From contig OY760938.1 in NCBI GenBank assembly GCA_963664255.1, positions 1,736,001 to 1,800,000 on the forward strand: DNA of 64,000 nt, in the 5' to 3' direction. The DNA is from G963663775 sp963664255 (GTDB lineage Bacteria > Bacillota > Clostridia > Oscillospirales > Butyricicoccaceae). A program made the position numbers and the translations under genes. Position 1 is the stretch's first letter, and the number at the start of each line of letters is the position of its first letter. Of this stretch, positions 7,534-16,194 are shown piece by piece. The notes under the pieces were generated by a model. It was not told the DNA's origin. It was given only the letters and a program-made list of their open reading frames with translations, and ran no database searches.

Positions 7534-8424
7534 ATGATGAAAATAGGTTTTATCGGGGCAGGAAAAGTCGGGTTTTCGCTTGGAAAATACTTTTGTGACC
7601 ACCAACTGGAGGTGACAGGCTATTACAGCCGCACACCTGCGTCCGCCCTTGAAGCCGCAGCTTTTACCCATACCAAACGATACGAGTCGCTCACGCAAAT
7701 TGTGCAGGAGAACGATGTCTTGTTTGTCGCGGTTTCTGACAGTGCGATTTCCGCTGTCTGGGAATCGCTCAAAAAGCTGCCCATCAAAAATAAAATCGTA
7801 TGCCATTGCAGTGGCGCACTCGCCTCTGCCATCTTTTCGGATATACAGCAAGCACAAGCCTTCGGCTATTCCGTGCATCCACTGTGCGCAATGCACGACA
7901 AATACACGTCTTATTTGTCCCTTGCGCAGGCGCTCTTCACCGTGGAGGGCGATGCCGCAAGGCTGGACAAGGTTTGCTCTCTGCTGCGCCAGACAGGCAG
8001 CCGTTTGCAGGTCATTGCCCCAGAGCACAAGTCCCGCTATCATGCCGCGGCGGTTGTGGTGAGTAACCATACCGTTGCACTGCTGCAGATTGGCATGGAC
8101 TTGCTCGCGCAATGTGGATTCTCACAAGCAGACGCCAGACAGGCGCTGTTGCCCTTGCTGTCGGGCACCGTGGAAAACCTCATGCAGGCAACACCTGCCA
8201 ATGCCCTGACAGGTCCTGTGGAACGTGGTGACACCGCGACCGTCGGGCGGCATCTGCAAACGCTCGGCGGCAAAGACCGAGCGCTGTACCGCCTGTTATC
8301 CGAAAAGCTGATGTGTCTTGCACAGCAAAAACACCCCGAACGCGATGATTCTGCATTGGAGGAATTACTGCATTATGAAGCATACGATTACAACGATACA
8401 ACAACAAAAACAAGCCCGCGATAA
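7534..8424 (+). CDS. panG: Rossmann-fold / DUF2520 ketopantoate reductase, PanG type
   Basis: Probably reduces 2-ketopantoate to pantoate with NADPH. The N-terminus is a Rossmann dinucleotide fold (IGFIGAGKVGFSLGKYF), and the C-terminal half, rich in histidines (YHAAAVVVSNHTVALL), is the DUF2520 domain. This pairing is that of PanG, the alternative ketopantoate reductase described in Francisella and some clostridia, unrelated in detail to PanE. Context strongly agrees: it opens a panB-panC-panD operon that otherwise lacks this step. Start ATG 7534 follows TAGGAGGTG; ATG 7537 is equally possible. The 3' end overlaps panB by 50 bp, suggesting translational coupling. Confidence 0.8.
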   Translation: MMKIGFIGAGKVGFSLGKYFCDHQLEVTGYYSRTPASALEAAAFTHTKRYESLTQIVQENDVLFVAVSDSAISAVWESLKKLPIKNKIVCHCSGALASAIFSDIQQAQAFGYSVHPLCAMHDKYTSYLSLAQALFTVEGDAARLDKVCSLLRQTGSRLQVIAPEHKSRYHAAAVVVSNHTVALLQIGMDLLAQCGFSQADARQALLPLLSGTVENLMQATPANALTGPVERGDTATVGRHLQTLGGKDRALYRLLSEKLMCLAQQKHPERDDSALEELLHYEAYDYNDTTTKTSPR

Positions 8425-9229
8425 AATTACCATGCTCACCGCTTATGACTATTCCACTGCAAAGCTGATGGACGAAGCGGGCACAGAAATGCTGCTCGTT
8501 GGCGATTCCCTCGGCATGGTCATGCTGGGCTATGAAGACACCCTTTCCGTCACGATGGAGGACATGATTCACCATACCCGCTGTGTGTCCCGCGCCGCCA
8601 AGCAGGCGATGGTAGTGGCGGATTTACCGTTTATGTCTTATCAAGTGTCGGTACAGGATGCCGTGCGCAATGCAGGACGCTTGGTACAGGAAGGGCGTGC
8701 GCATGCAGTCAAGCTGGAAGGCGGCGCAGTGGTCTGTCCGCAGATTCGCGCCATTGTGGATGCCTCCATTCCGGTGGTGGCTCATCTGGGGTTGACCCCG
8801 CAGTCGGTCAATGCGTTCGGTGGGTTTAAGGTGCAGGGCAAGGGACTGGATGCCGCTCGCCGCCTCATTGCCGATGCCCTTGCCATTGAGCAGGCAGGTG
8901 CGTTCAGCGTGGTGCTGGAATGTGTGCCCGCACCGCTTGCGGCATTGGTTTCCGAAAAGCTTTCCATCCCCACCATCGGCATTGGTGCCGGTGCAGGCTG
9001 TGACGGACAGGTCTTGGTCTATCAAGATATGCTGGGGATGTACAGCGACTTCTGCCCCAAATTTGTGCGCCGCTTTGCCGATGTCGGCAGCGCGATGAAA
9101 ACGGCAATTCAGGACTACAGCACTGCGGTCAAGCAAGGTTCATTCCCTGCGAACGAGGAGTCCTTTTCGATGTCGGAGGATGTTGTGCAAGTACTGCAAG
9201 ATGAACTGTCTGCAACGGAGGTCTGTTGA
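8375..9229 (+). CDS. panB: 3-methyl-2-oxobutanoate hydroxymethyltransferase
   Basis: Adds a hydroxymethyl group from methylene-tetrahydrofolate to 2-ketoisovalerate, giving ketopantoate. The 284-aa protein shows the family signatures ITMLTAYDYSTAKLMDEAG, LLVGDSLGMVMLGYEDTL with the metal-binding aspartates, and IGIGAGAGCDGQVLVYQD. The start at ATG 8375 has GGAGG upstream and lies inside the end of panG. Second gene of panGBCD. Confidence 0.95.
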   Translation: MKHTITTIQQQKQARDKITMLTAYDYSTAKLMDEAGTEMLLVGDSLGMVMLGYEDTLSVTMEDMIHHTRCVSRAAKQAMVVADLPFMSYQVSVQDAVRNAGRLVQEGRAHAVKLEGGAVVCPQIRAIVDASIPVVAHLGLTPQSVNAFGGFKVQGKGLDAARRLIADALAIEQAGAFSVVLECVPAPLAALVSEKLSIPTIGIGAGAGCDGQVLVYQDMLGMYSDFCPKFVRRFADVGSAMKTAIQDYSTAVKQGSFPANEESFSMSEDVVQVLQDELSATEVC

Positions 9230-9230
9230 T

Positions 9231-10070
9231 ATGAAAATTGCAACTACCATACAAGAAGTGCGTGAAGCAGTCAAGGCTTGGCGGAGCGAAGGGCATTCCA
9301 TCGGCTTTGTGCCCACCATGGGCTATCTGCACGAAGGACACGGCAGTCTGATTACCCGTTCCCATGAAAATGCAAAAACAGTCGTCAGCATTTTTGTCAA
9401 TCCCATGCAGTTTGGTCCGAGTGAAGATTTAGCGCAGTATCCCCGCGATTTTGCGCACGACAGCGCACTGTGCCAGTCTCTTGGTGTGGATTTGATTTTT
9501 CATCCTGCGCCTGAAGAAATGTATACCGAGGGGTTCTGTTCCTTTGTTGATATGTCTATTTTAACGGAAGACTTGTGCGGCAAAAGCCGTCCGGTACACT
9601 TCCGTGGGGTCTGTACCGTTGTCACCAAGCTGCTGAATATCGTCCAGCCGGATAGGGCATATTTCGGACAGAAGGATGCGCAGCAGCTGGCGATTATTCG
9701 CCGTATGGTGACCGACCTCAACCTCCCGACCGAAATCATCGGCTGTCCCATTGTCCGCGAGGCAGATGGCTTGGCAAAAAGTTCGCGCAACACCTATTTA
9801 AGTGCGGACGAGCGCCACGCCGCGCTGGTGTTGAGTGAATCGGTGCGTTTGGGACAAGAACTGATTGCCGAAGGGGAAACGGATGCCGAGCGTCTGCTCG
9901 CCGTCATGACCGCCCATATTGTGCAGGAGCCTTTGGCGAAAATTGATTATCTTAAGGCAGTCGATGGGCTAACTATGCAGCCGGTGGACACCATCACCGC
10001 CCCTGTGCTGGTCGCGATGGCCGTTTATATTGGCAATACCCGCTTGCTTGACAACTTCATTGTCGAATAA
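9231..10070 (+). CDS. panC: Pantothenate synthetase (pantoate-beta-alanine ligase)
   Basis: Joins pantoate and beta-alanine using ATP. At 279 aa it has the usual length. The nucleotidyltransferase HxGH motif is in PTMGYLHEGHGSLI, and KDAQQLAIIRRMV and SSRNTYLS match later motifs. ATG 9231 begins one base after the panB stop and has ACGGAGG upstream, which fixes the start although the frame stays open further 5'. Confidence 0.95.
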   Translation: MKIATTIQEVREAVKAWRSEGHSIGFVPTMGYLHEGHGSLITRSHENAKTVVSIFVNPMQFGPSEDLAQYPRDFAHDSALCQSLGVDLIFHPAPEEMYTEGFCSFVDMSILTEDLCGKSRPVHFRGVCTVVTKLLNIVQPDRAYFGQKDAQQLAIIRRMVTDLNLPTEIIGCPIVREADGLAKSSRNTYLSADERHAALVLSESVRLGQELIAEGETDAERLLAVMTAHIVQEPLAKIDYLKAVDGLTMQPVDTITAPVLVAMAVYIGNTRLLDNFIVE

Positions 10071-10083
10071 GGAGAACTTTCAC

Positions 10084-10485
10084 ATGCAACTCAATATGTT
10101 AAAAGGAAAAATTCATCGTGCTACCGTCGTCCAAGCAGAGCTGGACTACGTGGGCAGTATCACGGTAGACCGCAACCTTTTGGATGCGGCAGGCATCTTG
10201 GAATATGAGCAGGTGCAAATCGTCGACGTGAACAACGGCAGTCGCTTTGAAACCTATACCATCGCGGGCGAAGCCGGCTCTGGTATGATTTGCCTCAACG
10301 GCGCTGCGGCACGCTGTGTATCGACAGGCGATAAAATCATTCTCATGAGCTATGCGCAAATGACACCGGAAGAAGCAAAATCCCATAAACCCAAGGTGGT
10401 GTTTGTAGACGAGCAAAACCAGGTTTCGCGCATCACCAATTATGAAAAGCATGGTCTGCTTCGTGACATGGCAGACGAAAAATAG
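10084..10485 (+). CDS. panD: Aspartate 1-decarboxylase (pyruvoyl enzyme)
   Basis: Makes beta-alanine from aspartate. The self-cleavage site is Gly24-Ser25 in DYVGSITVD, exactly at the canonical position; cleavage generates the pyruvoyl cofactor on the new N-terminal residue. 133 aa. ATG 10084 has AAGGAGAA upstream. Last gene of panGBCD, so the operon supplies both halves of pantothenate apart from ketoisovalerate. A strong terminator follows. Confidence 0.97.
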   Translation: MQLNMLKGKIHRATVVQAELDYVGSITVDRNLLDAAGILEYEQVQIVDVNNGSRFETYTIAGEAGSGMICLNGAAARCVSTGDKIILMSYAQMTPEEAKSHKPKVVFVDEQNQVSRITNYEKHGLLRDMADEK

Positions 10486-10499
10486 TCCCTGCAATCGGC

Positions 10500-10533
10500 G
10501 AACCGAGCATAAGAAAGCTCGGTTCGTTTTTTT
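10500..10533 (+). terminator. Terminator of the pantothenate operon
   Basis: GAACCGAGC / GCTCGGTTC stem, 8-nt loop, seven T residues. Confidence 0.9.
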
Positions 10534-10580
10534 GCATGGGTATCGCATGAAAAAAACCGTGGTTTTTGCAAAAATTTGCA

Positions 10581-10609
10581 TTGCTTTGTCTAGCAAGGTA
10601 TGGTACGAT
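10581..10609 (+). promoter_or_regulatory. Promoter of the ACT gene-hom-thrB-lysC cluster
   Basis: TTGCTT, 17-bp spacer, TACGAT, 43 bp before the ACT-domain gene start. Confidence 0.5.
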
Positions 10610-10652
10610 AGTAAAGCGTCTACGGACAGTTGTTTTTGTGAGGTGGACACGT

Positions 10653-11096
10653 ATGGAACTCCAGCCGAAATATTATTTGGTGGAACGCTCCTTGCTGCCA
10701 GAGGTTTTTCTGCGCGTCGTGGATGCGAATACAGCACTGAAAAGCGGTGCGTGCCGCACAGCGAGCGAAGCTGCCGCCAGTGTAGGACTGTCACGCAGTG
10801 CTTTTTATAAATATAAGGATGGCGTGCGTCCGTTTTTTGAAATGACCACTGACTGTGTCGTGACCTTTCATCTGATGGTGGGCGATAAGCCAGGGGTGTT
10901 ATCCAGTATTCTGGACCAATTTGCGCGCGCGGGTGCCAATCTGCTGACCGTCAACCAAGGCATTCCCATCAGCGGGCAGGCTTCCATCACCATTGCCGCA
11001 CGCACCGGGCAAATGGGCTGCACGGTGGACACCCTGACAGACAGCATCCGTGCATTGGATGGCGTGCAGAGCATGGATATTCTGGCACGAGAATAA
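10653..11096 (+). CDS. ACT domain regulatory protein (PheB/UPF0735 type)
   Basis: 147-aa protein with an N-terminal helix-turn-helix-like segment (TASEAAASVGLSRSAFYKYKD) and a C-terminal ACT domain (VTFHLMVGDKPGVLSSILDQ) that should bind an amino acid. It belongs to the PheB-like ACT proteins often found just upstream of hom in Firmicutes, as here. Start ATG 10653 follows GTGAGGTGGACACGT; the frame is open further upstream without a ribosome site. It may sense threonine or another aspartate-family end product; that is inference from position. The gap to hom is 81 bp. Confidence 0.8.
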   Translation: MELQPKYYLVERSLLPEVFLRVVDANTALKSGACRTASEAAASVGLSRSAFYKYKDGVRPFFEMTTDCVVTFHLMVGDKPGVLSSILDQFARAGANLLTVNQGIPISGQASITIAARTGQMGCTVDTLTDSIRALDGVQSMDILARE

Positions 11097-11177
11097 GCAA
11101 ACTACTCGTGGCACTCTCTTTGAAAATCAAAATATGATGATATAGATAGAATATAGCTTAGACGGAGGATATGTAAC

Positions 11178-12389
11178 ATGATAAAATGTGCAATTATGGG
11201 GCATGGCACGGTGGGTTCCGGTGTATATGAGGTCATCGCACTCAATGCAAAGAAAATCGCCGCTTCGGTTGGCGAAGGCTTGGAAGTCAAGTATGTCTTG
11301 GATTTGCGTGACTTTTCCAATCTGCCCTACCACGAAAAATTCATTCAAGATTTCGCCATCATCGAGAATGACCCGGAAATTCGTGTGGTTGCCGAGGTCA
11401 TGGGCGGCGTCGGTGCGGCATATGAATTCACCAAGCGTTTGCTGCAGGCAGGCAAGAGTGTCTGCACCTCCAACAAGGAATTGGTTGCGATGCACGGGCA
11501 TGAATTGCTGGCGATTGCCAAGGAGCACAACGTCGGCTATATGTTTGAGGCGTCTGTCGGTGGCGGCATTCCGCTGATTCGCCCGATGCTGCAATGCTTA
11601 GCGGCAAATGAATTCAACGAAATCTGCGGCATTTTGAACGGCACTACCAACTATATCCTCACCCAAATGATTCGCAACGGCGTTTCTTTTGAGGATGCGC
11701 TGCGTCAGGCGCAGGAAAATGGCTATGCCGAAAAGGACCCCACCGCGGACATTGAAGGGCACGATGCCTGCCGCAAAATCTGCATCCTGTCTGACCTGTC
11801 TTTTGGTGACCGTTTCGACCCAGAACAGGTTTCCTGTGAAGGCATCACCAAAATCACGTTGACCGATGTTGCCGCAGCATCCAAGCTCGGCTGTGTGATT
11901 AAGCTGATTGGGCGCGCTGTCCGCAATGAGGATGGCACGGCATATGCCTATGTTGCGCCGCATTTGGTGGACAAATCCAGTCCGCTTGCCGCGGTTGAGG
12001 ACGTGTTCAACGCAGTCGTTGTGGACGGTAATGCAACAGGTGAAGTCATGTTCTATGGCAAGGGTGCGGGCAAAATGGCAACCGCTTCCGCTGTGGTTGC
12101 GGATATGATGGACTGTGCCTTCCATAAGGACAGCCGCCGCCCGATTTTCTGGGGCACGGGCGAACAAAACCTGCTGCGCCCCATCGATACCCTGTCCTCA
12201 GCTTGGTACATCCGCTATGAAGGCAGCAAAAAGGATTTGGAAAACAACCTGCCTGCACAGAGCATTACGGTTTTGGACGACAATCAATGGGCAGTGGTCA
12301 CCAACCGCGTCACCACCGCGGATATGCAGCAGTTCTTGACCGTTCTGGGCGAGCATGGCACGGTATGCGCTGCTATGCGTCTGCTGTAA
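11178..12389 (+). CDS. hom: Homoserine dehydrogenase
   Basis: Reduces aspartate semialdehyde to homoserine. The 403-aa protein starts with the NAD(P)-binding motif IMGHGTVGSGVYEV and contains the catalytic region ILNGTTNYILTQM and EKDPTADIEGHDACRK. A C-terminal ACT-like part (from about residue 330) suggests feedback control, as in most Firmicutes homologues. GACGGAGGATATG precedes the ATG. It is followed after 13 bp by thrB. Confidence 0.95.
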   Translation: MIKCAIMGHGTVGSGVYEVIALNAKKIAASVGEGLEVKYVLDLRDFSNLPYHEKFIQDFAIIENDPEIRVVAEVMGGVGAAYEFTKRLLQAGKSVCTSNKELVAMHGHELLAIAKEHNVGYMFEASVGGGIPLIRPMLQCLAANEFNEICGILNGTTNYILTQMIRNGVSFEDALRQAQENGYAEKDPTADIEGHDACRKICILSDLSFGDRFDPEQVSCEGITKITLTDVAAASKLGCVIKLIGRAVRNEDGTAYAYVAPHLVDKSSPLAAVEDVFNAVVVDGNATGEVMFYGKGAGKMATASAVVADMMDCAFHKDSRRPIFWGTGEQNLLRPIDTLSSAWYIRYEGSKKDLENNLPAQSITVLDDNQWAVVTNRVTTADMQQFLTVLGEHGTVCAAMRLL

Positions 12390-12402
12390 GAGGTGCACCC
12401 GC

Positions 12403-13293
12403 ATGATACAAGTAACCGTACCCGCAACCAGTGCCAACATGGGCTCTGGCTATGACAGCATCGGCATTGCACTCGACCTCTACAACATCGTGCGCATGGA
12501 GGAAAGCGACCGCATCGACATCATCGATGTTTCCGGTGCACCCATTCCGACCGATGAAACCAATTTGATTTATAAATGCGCGAAAAAGGTGTTTGACATC
12601 TGCGACAAGCCGCTTTCTGGTCTAAAAATCGAAGAGGACTGCGCCATTCCGCAAACCCGCGGTCTGGGTTCGTCCTCTGCCTGCACCGTTGCCGGCATTT
12701 TAGGTGCCAATGCCTTGCTGGGCAATCCGCTCGACCAGCAGAGCATTCTCGACCTTGCCGCTTCCATTGAAGGGCATCCGGACAACTCTACACCCGCAAT
12801 CCTCGGCGGATTCTGTGTCGCACTGCTGGAATACGGAAAGGTTTGGAGCGTGCGTGTGCCGATGAACGGCAAGGTGGATTTCATCACCTTCATCCCCACC
12901 TTTGAGCTTTCCACCGAAAAAGCACGTGGGGTGCTCCCGCAGACCATTACCCACCACGATGCTGTATTCAATCTGTCCCGCGCGGCATTGCTCGCAGGCA
13001 GCTTGACCACAGGTAAGCTGGAAAACATCGGCGTAGCAGTCGGGGACTGTCTGCACCAGCCGTATCGCTTTGATTTGATTCCGGATGGACGCAACATCGT
13101 AGAAGCCGCAAAGGGACTGGGCGCGCTTGGCTCCTTCATTTCTGGCGCAGGGCCGTCCATCATTGCGGTTGTCGATGCGGCCGACAGAACCTATCTGTCC
13201 CGTGCGCAAATGTATTGCGAAGCGAACTTCCCCGACTGGAAGCCCATTGCGCTGCATTGTGATGAAATCGGCGCACGGGTCGAGCAGCTTTAA
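12403..13293 (+). CDS. thrB: Homoserine kinase
   Basis: GHMP-family kinase phosphorylating homoserine for threonine synthesis. Motif 1 is PATSANMGSGYDSIGIAL, the ATP-binding glycine loop is RGLGSSSACTVAG, and motif 3 is GAFISGAGPS-like (LGSFISGAGPSIIAVV). 296 aa, usual for the family. Start ATG 12403 has AAGAGGTG upstream. thrC is not in the window. The following 100 bp to lysC hold no clear promoter. Confidence 0.95.
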   Translation: MIQVTVPATSANMGSGYDSIGIALDLYNIVRMEESDRIDIIDVSGAPIPTDETNLIYKCAKKVFDICDKPLSGLKIEEDCAIPQTRGLGSSSACTVAGILGANALLGNPLDQQSILDLAASIEGHPDNSTPAILGGFCVALLEYGKVWSVRVPMNGKVDFITFIPTFELSTEKARGVLPQTITHHDAVFNLSRAALLAGSLTTGKLENIGVAVGDCLHQPYRFDLIPDGRNIVEAAKGLGALGSFISGAGPSIIAVVDAADRTYLSRAQMYCEANFPDWKPIALHCDEIGARVEQL

Positions 13294-13396
13294 TTGGAGA
13301 TTTTCCGCAGCGTGCCCTGATGCACGCCACCCCACAAGCAACCGTATTTGCGGCAGAAGCAGCCGTCCGCAATCTTTAGGAGGTATAGAAAGTAAT

Positions 13397-14605
13397 ATGG
13401 GTATCATTGTGCAAAAGTTTGGCGGCACATCGGTCGCCAACACCGAGCGTCTGCGCAAGGTGGCAGACATCGTCACGTCTGCCTATCGGCATGGAAATGA
13501 CGTTGTCGTGGTTGTGTCCGCACAGGGCGACACCACAGATGATTTGATTGAAAAAGCCGCCGAAATCAACGAGCATCCTTCCAAGCGTGAAATGGATGTT
13601 CTGTTCAACACCGGCGAAATGATTTCCATGTCCCTGCTCGCCATGGCGATTGAAAAAATGGGTTTCCCCGTGGTTTCTCTGACCGGTTGGCAGATTGGTC
13701 TGCAAACCGACCGCAACTATGGCGAAGCACGCATCAAGAGCATCACTGCAGAGCGTATCCGCAGCGAGCTTGACCGCAAGCGCATCGTCATCGTGGCTGG
13801 CTTCCAGGGGCTGAACCAAGAGGGCGATTTGACCACCTTAGGCCGCGGCGGCTCTGACACCACTGCAGTGGCGATTGCCGCAACCATTGGTGCAGACCTC
13901 TGCCAAATTTATACCGATGTAGACGGTGTTTATACCGCGGATCCGCGCATCGTGCTGAATGCACGCAAGCTGGATGAAATCACCTATGATGAAATGCTGG
14001 AGCTGGCATCCTTGGGTGCACAGGTGCTGCACAACCGCTCGGTTGAAATGGCGAAAAAATACAATGTTCCGCTCGAGGTAGTTTCGAGCTTTACCCGTAA
14101 TCCGGGTACGAAAGTCAAGGAGGGTTCTACCATGGAAAAAATGAATGTAAGCGGCGTTGCCCGTGACAACAACTGTGCGCGTGTTGCGCTCATCAATCTG
14201 GAGGATACGCCGGGCGTTGCATTCAAGGTGTTCTCTCTGCTCGCAAAGCATAAAATCAATGTCGATATTATTTTGCAGTCTGTTGGAAAAGACAACCGCA
14301 AATCCATCAGCTTCACCGTGCCGCAGGGCGATGCAGAGCGTGCGGAAGCGGTTCTGCGCGAGCATGAAGAGATGCTGGGCTATGAAGCCATCAGCGTCAA
14401 CACCAAGGTTGCAAAGGTTTCTATCGTGGGTGCAGGCATGGCATCCAACCCAGGTGTTGCGGCAAAGATGTTTGAGGCACTTGCCAGCGCAGATATTAAC
14501 ATCCGCATGATTTCTACTTCTGAAATCAAAATCTCTGTGCTCATCAGTGAAGAGGAGAGCGAACAAGCGGTGAAGGTCATTCACGAAAAGTTCTTCAACA
14601 ACTAA
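13397..14605 (+). CDS. lysC: Aspartate kinase
   Basis: First committed step of the aspartate family. The kinase domain opens with VQKFGGTSVANTERL, and the GRGGSDTTAVAIA and YTDVDGVYTADPR motifs follow. Two C-terminal ACT domains (from about residue 265) are the allosteric lysine/threonine-binding part. 402 aa. ATG 13397 is preceded by TAGGAGGT; the frame reaches back into thrB but without start signals. An internal ATG near 14,130 could in principle give the separate beta subunit seen in some Firmicutes, but I see no more than the codon and GGAGGGTT nearby. Confidence 0.95.
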   Translation: MGIIVQKFGGTSVANTERLRKVADIVTSAYRHGNDVVVVVSAQGDTTDDLIEKAAEINEHPSKREMDVLFNTGEMISMSLLAMAIEKMGFPVVSLTGWQIGLQTDRNYGEARIKSITAERIRSELDRKRIVIVAGFQGLNQEGDLTTLGRGGSDTTAVAIAATIGADLCQIYTDVDGVYTADPRIVLNARKLDEITYDEMLELASLGAQVLHNRSVEMAKKYNVPLEVVSSFTRNPGTKVKEGSTMEKMNVSGVARDNNCARVALINLEDTPGVAFKVFSLLAKHKINVDIILQSVGKDNRKSISFTVPQGDAERAEAVLREHEEMLGYEAISVNTKVAKVSIVGAGMASNPGVAAKMFEALASADINIRMISTSEIKISVLISEEESEQAVKVIHEKFFNN

Positions 14606-14636
14606 GGTTCTTACAGCAGAAAATGTGCTTTCCCTC

Positions 14637-14666
14637 TTGACAAGCCGATGTGGTTTTGGGTATACT
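14637..14666 (+). promoter_or_regulatory. Promoter of the riboswitch-CaCA exchanger unit
   Basis: TTGACA, 18-bp spacer, TATACT, directly before the candidate riboswitch. Confidence 0.85.
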
Positions 14667-14667
14667 A

Positions 14668-14797
14668 TGTCTAGCATAGGGGAGTAGTCTGCGGCATCTG
14701 CCGGAATTACATCAACAAGCCTGACATTTTTTGTGTCTGGTGTAATTTGAAATGACAAGACTTGTGTTCTGATTTTTCGGAACACAAGTCTTTTTTT
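14668..14797 (+). promoter_or_regulatory. Candidate yybP-ykoY (Mn2+) riboswitch with terminator
   Basis: The leader contains AGGGGAGTAG (14,679-14,687), a hallmark of the yybP-ykoY motif. A CGGCA/TGCCG hairpin and a 9-bp arm AATTACATC/GGTGTAATT follow, then an intrinsic terminator AAGACTTGTGTTC / GGAACACAAGTCTT with seven T. The AGAC at the start of the terminator could instead pair with GTCT at 14,668-14,672 to close the aptamer, which would give ligand-dependent antitermination. The next gene is a cation exchanger, fitting Mn2+ control. Identity rests on motif memory and hand folding. Confidence 0.65.
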
Positions 14798-14869
14798 ATA
14801 GCAGAATCGGTCTATGCACGACATCCGAGATGCGGAGGATACCCACAACCCAATGTACAGCGCGCTTCT

Positions 14870-15035
14870 AAGAACTTGTATTCATAAACGAGAACGGTTG
14901 GATTAAAAAAAGATTTTTTGCCAGACAAGGCAAAAAGACGCAGGAATACTTGGTGCATTCCAAGGACTTTTTAACGCCGTATGGCAGGAAAGATTTCTGG
15001 AATACGACTGTTCGGCGTTATGAATACAGGTTCTA
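14870..15035. mobile_element. MITE-like repeat with 16-bp terminal inverted repeats
   Basis: 166-bp non-coding element bounded by AGAACTTGTATTCATA (14,871-14,886) and its inverted partner ending AATACAGGTTCT (15,034), one mismatch. The interior has ATTAAAAAAAGATTTTTTGCC and a TTTTTAACGCCGTATGGCAGG block. It has no ORF. It separates the riboswitch terminator from the exchanger gene. A shortened copy is at 2348-2431 and a remnant at 53,363. Confidence 0.75.
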
Positions 15036-15104
15036 AATTCCCCTGTAAATGCACAAACTATTGTTGCGCCATCCATCTAGAATGATATTGAAGGAGAACA
15101 AACG

Positions 15105-16085
15105 ATGATTTTTATTCTGTATGCGGCACTGGTTGCCTGTGTCATTTTCTTTGCGGCACGTCTGGGGCATTACGTGGACTTGCTTGACAAAAAAACCTCC
15201 CTTGCGTCCGCGTTCATTGGCGGCGTGATGCTTGCCGCCGTCACATCGCTGCCCGAATTCATCACCAGCATTACGTCGGTCACCATGGTAGGAAAGCCAG
15301 AACTGGTCATTGGCAATGTTTTGGGCAGCAACCTGTTCAATGTTGCCGTTCTTGGCAGCATCTTTGTGCTGTATCTTAAAAAGCTTCCTGCGGCACGCTT
15401 CACCAAAAGCCATATCACCACCACGATATGTATGCTGATGATATTTATCCTCCTGCTGATTTCTCTGGTGACTGGAAGCAGCCTGTTCTTTCACGGCTTC
15501 AGCGGCTTGTCTGTGCTCATTTTTGCGCTGTATATTTGGAGCATTCGCACCATGTCCACCGATGAGGATGTGGCGGAAGCAGGGGAGGACAACCATCCGC
15601 TTACCCTACGTGGGGTGGTGCTGCGCTTTATTTTATACAGCATCCTGCTGATTCTTGCCTCAGTGGGCATCACCTATGCCTCGGATTATATCGGCGAAGC
15701 ACTGGGCATGGGCACCACCTTGGCAGGTGCGCTGCTGCTCGGCATCGCCACCTCCCTGCCCGAGCTAACCTCCAGCTTCGTATTAGGACGTGTGGGCAAC
15801 TTTAATGCTTTGACCGGCAACATCGTTGGTTCGTGCGTGTTCAATTTCGCCATCTTGTTTATGGCAGACCTTGCCTCTTGGAGCACGGATTTGTATCTTT
15901 ATGATGCCCAAGGGCAGATGCTGATTGTCTTTGGCATTCTTTCATCCATAGAAATCCTGCTGCTGCTGCGCCTTTTGTCCGGCAAAAAAACAGCGGCTGT
16001 GCCCCAAAAACGTACCCTGCAAACCGCACTGCTTTCTGGTGCCTTGGTGCTGAACTATGTCCTGTTTGTGGCATTGTCTGCCTAA
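15105..16085 (+). CDS. CaCA-family sodium/calcium (cation/H+) exchanger
   Basis: 326-aa integral membrane exchanger made of two homologous halves. The alpha repeats are visible: TSLPEFITSITS with GNVLGSNLFN in the first half, and ATSLPELTSSF with GNIVGSCVFN in the second. About ten hydrophobic segments. It probably exports divalent cations. Because a likely Mn2+ riboswitch lies upstream, manganese efflux is a plausible physiological role (inference). Ribosome site GAAGGAGAAC is 5 bp before the ATG. Some family members are called calcium/sodium antiporters without direct evidence. Confidence 0.9.
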   Translation: MIFILYAALVACVIFFAARLGHYVDLLDKKTSLASAFIGGVMLAAVTSLPEFITSITSVTMVGKPELVIGNVLGSNLFNVAVLGSIFVLYLKKLPAARFTKSHITTTICMLMIFILLLISLVTGSSLFFHGFSGLSVLIFALYIWSIRTMSTDEDVAEAGEDNHPLTLRGVVLRFILYSILLILASVGITYASDYIGEALGMGTTLAGALLLGIATSLPELTSSFVLGRVGNFNALTGNIVGSCVFNFAILFMADLASWSTDLYLYDAQGQMLIVFGILSSIEILLLLRLLSGKKTAAVPQKRTLQTALLSGALVLNYVLFVALSA

Positions 16086-16121
16086 ATCATGCGGTTTTAC
16101 GCGTTGCGTTTGCGCTGTATA

Positions 16122-16150
16122 TTGTAGCGGTTCATTATGTATGCTACAAT
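16122..16150 (+). promoter_or_regulatory. Promoter of the LacI-type regulator pair
   Basis: TTGTAG, 17-bp spacer, TACAAT, 45 bp before the preferred start of the first regulator. Confidence 0.65.
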
Positions 16151-16180
16151 GAGTATAAAAAATCCGCATGATAGAAAGTT

Positions 16181-16193
16181 ATGTGAATCACAT
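16181..16193. promoter_or_regulatory. Candidate operator palindrome ATGTGA-A-TCACAT
   Basis: Perfect 6-1-6 palindrome located between the promoter and the start codon of the first LacI-type regulator, a position that would suit autorepression. Odd-centred, unlike most LacI operators, so the assignment is tentative. Confidence 0.35.
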
Positions 16194-16194
16194 T

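Noticed and set aside
11097..11177. T-box or amino-acid riboswitch before hom
   Set aside because: Only 81 bp with no T-box sequence or terminator.
13294..13396. Lysine riboswitch before lysC
   Set aside because: 100 bp are too short and lack the conserved junction motifs.
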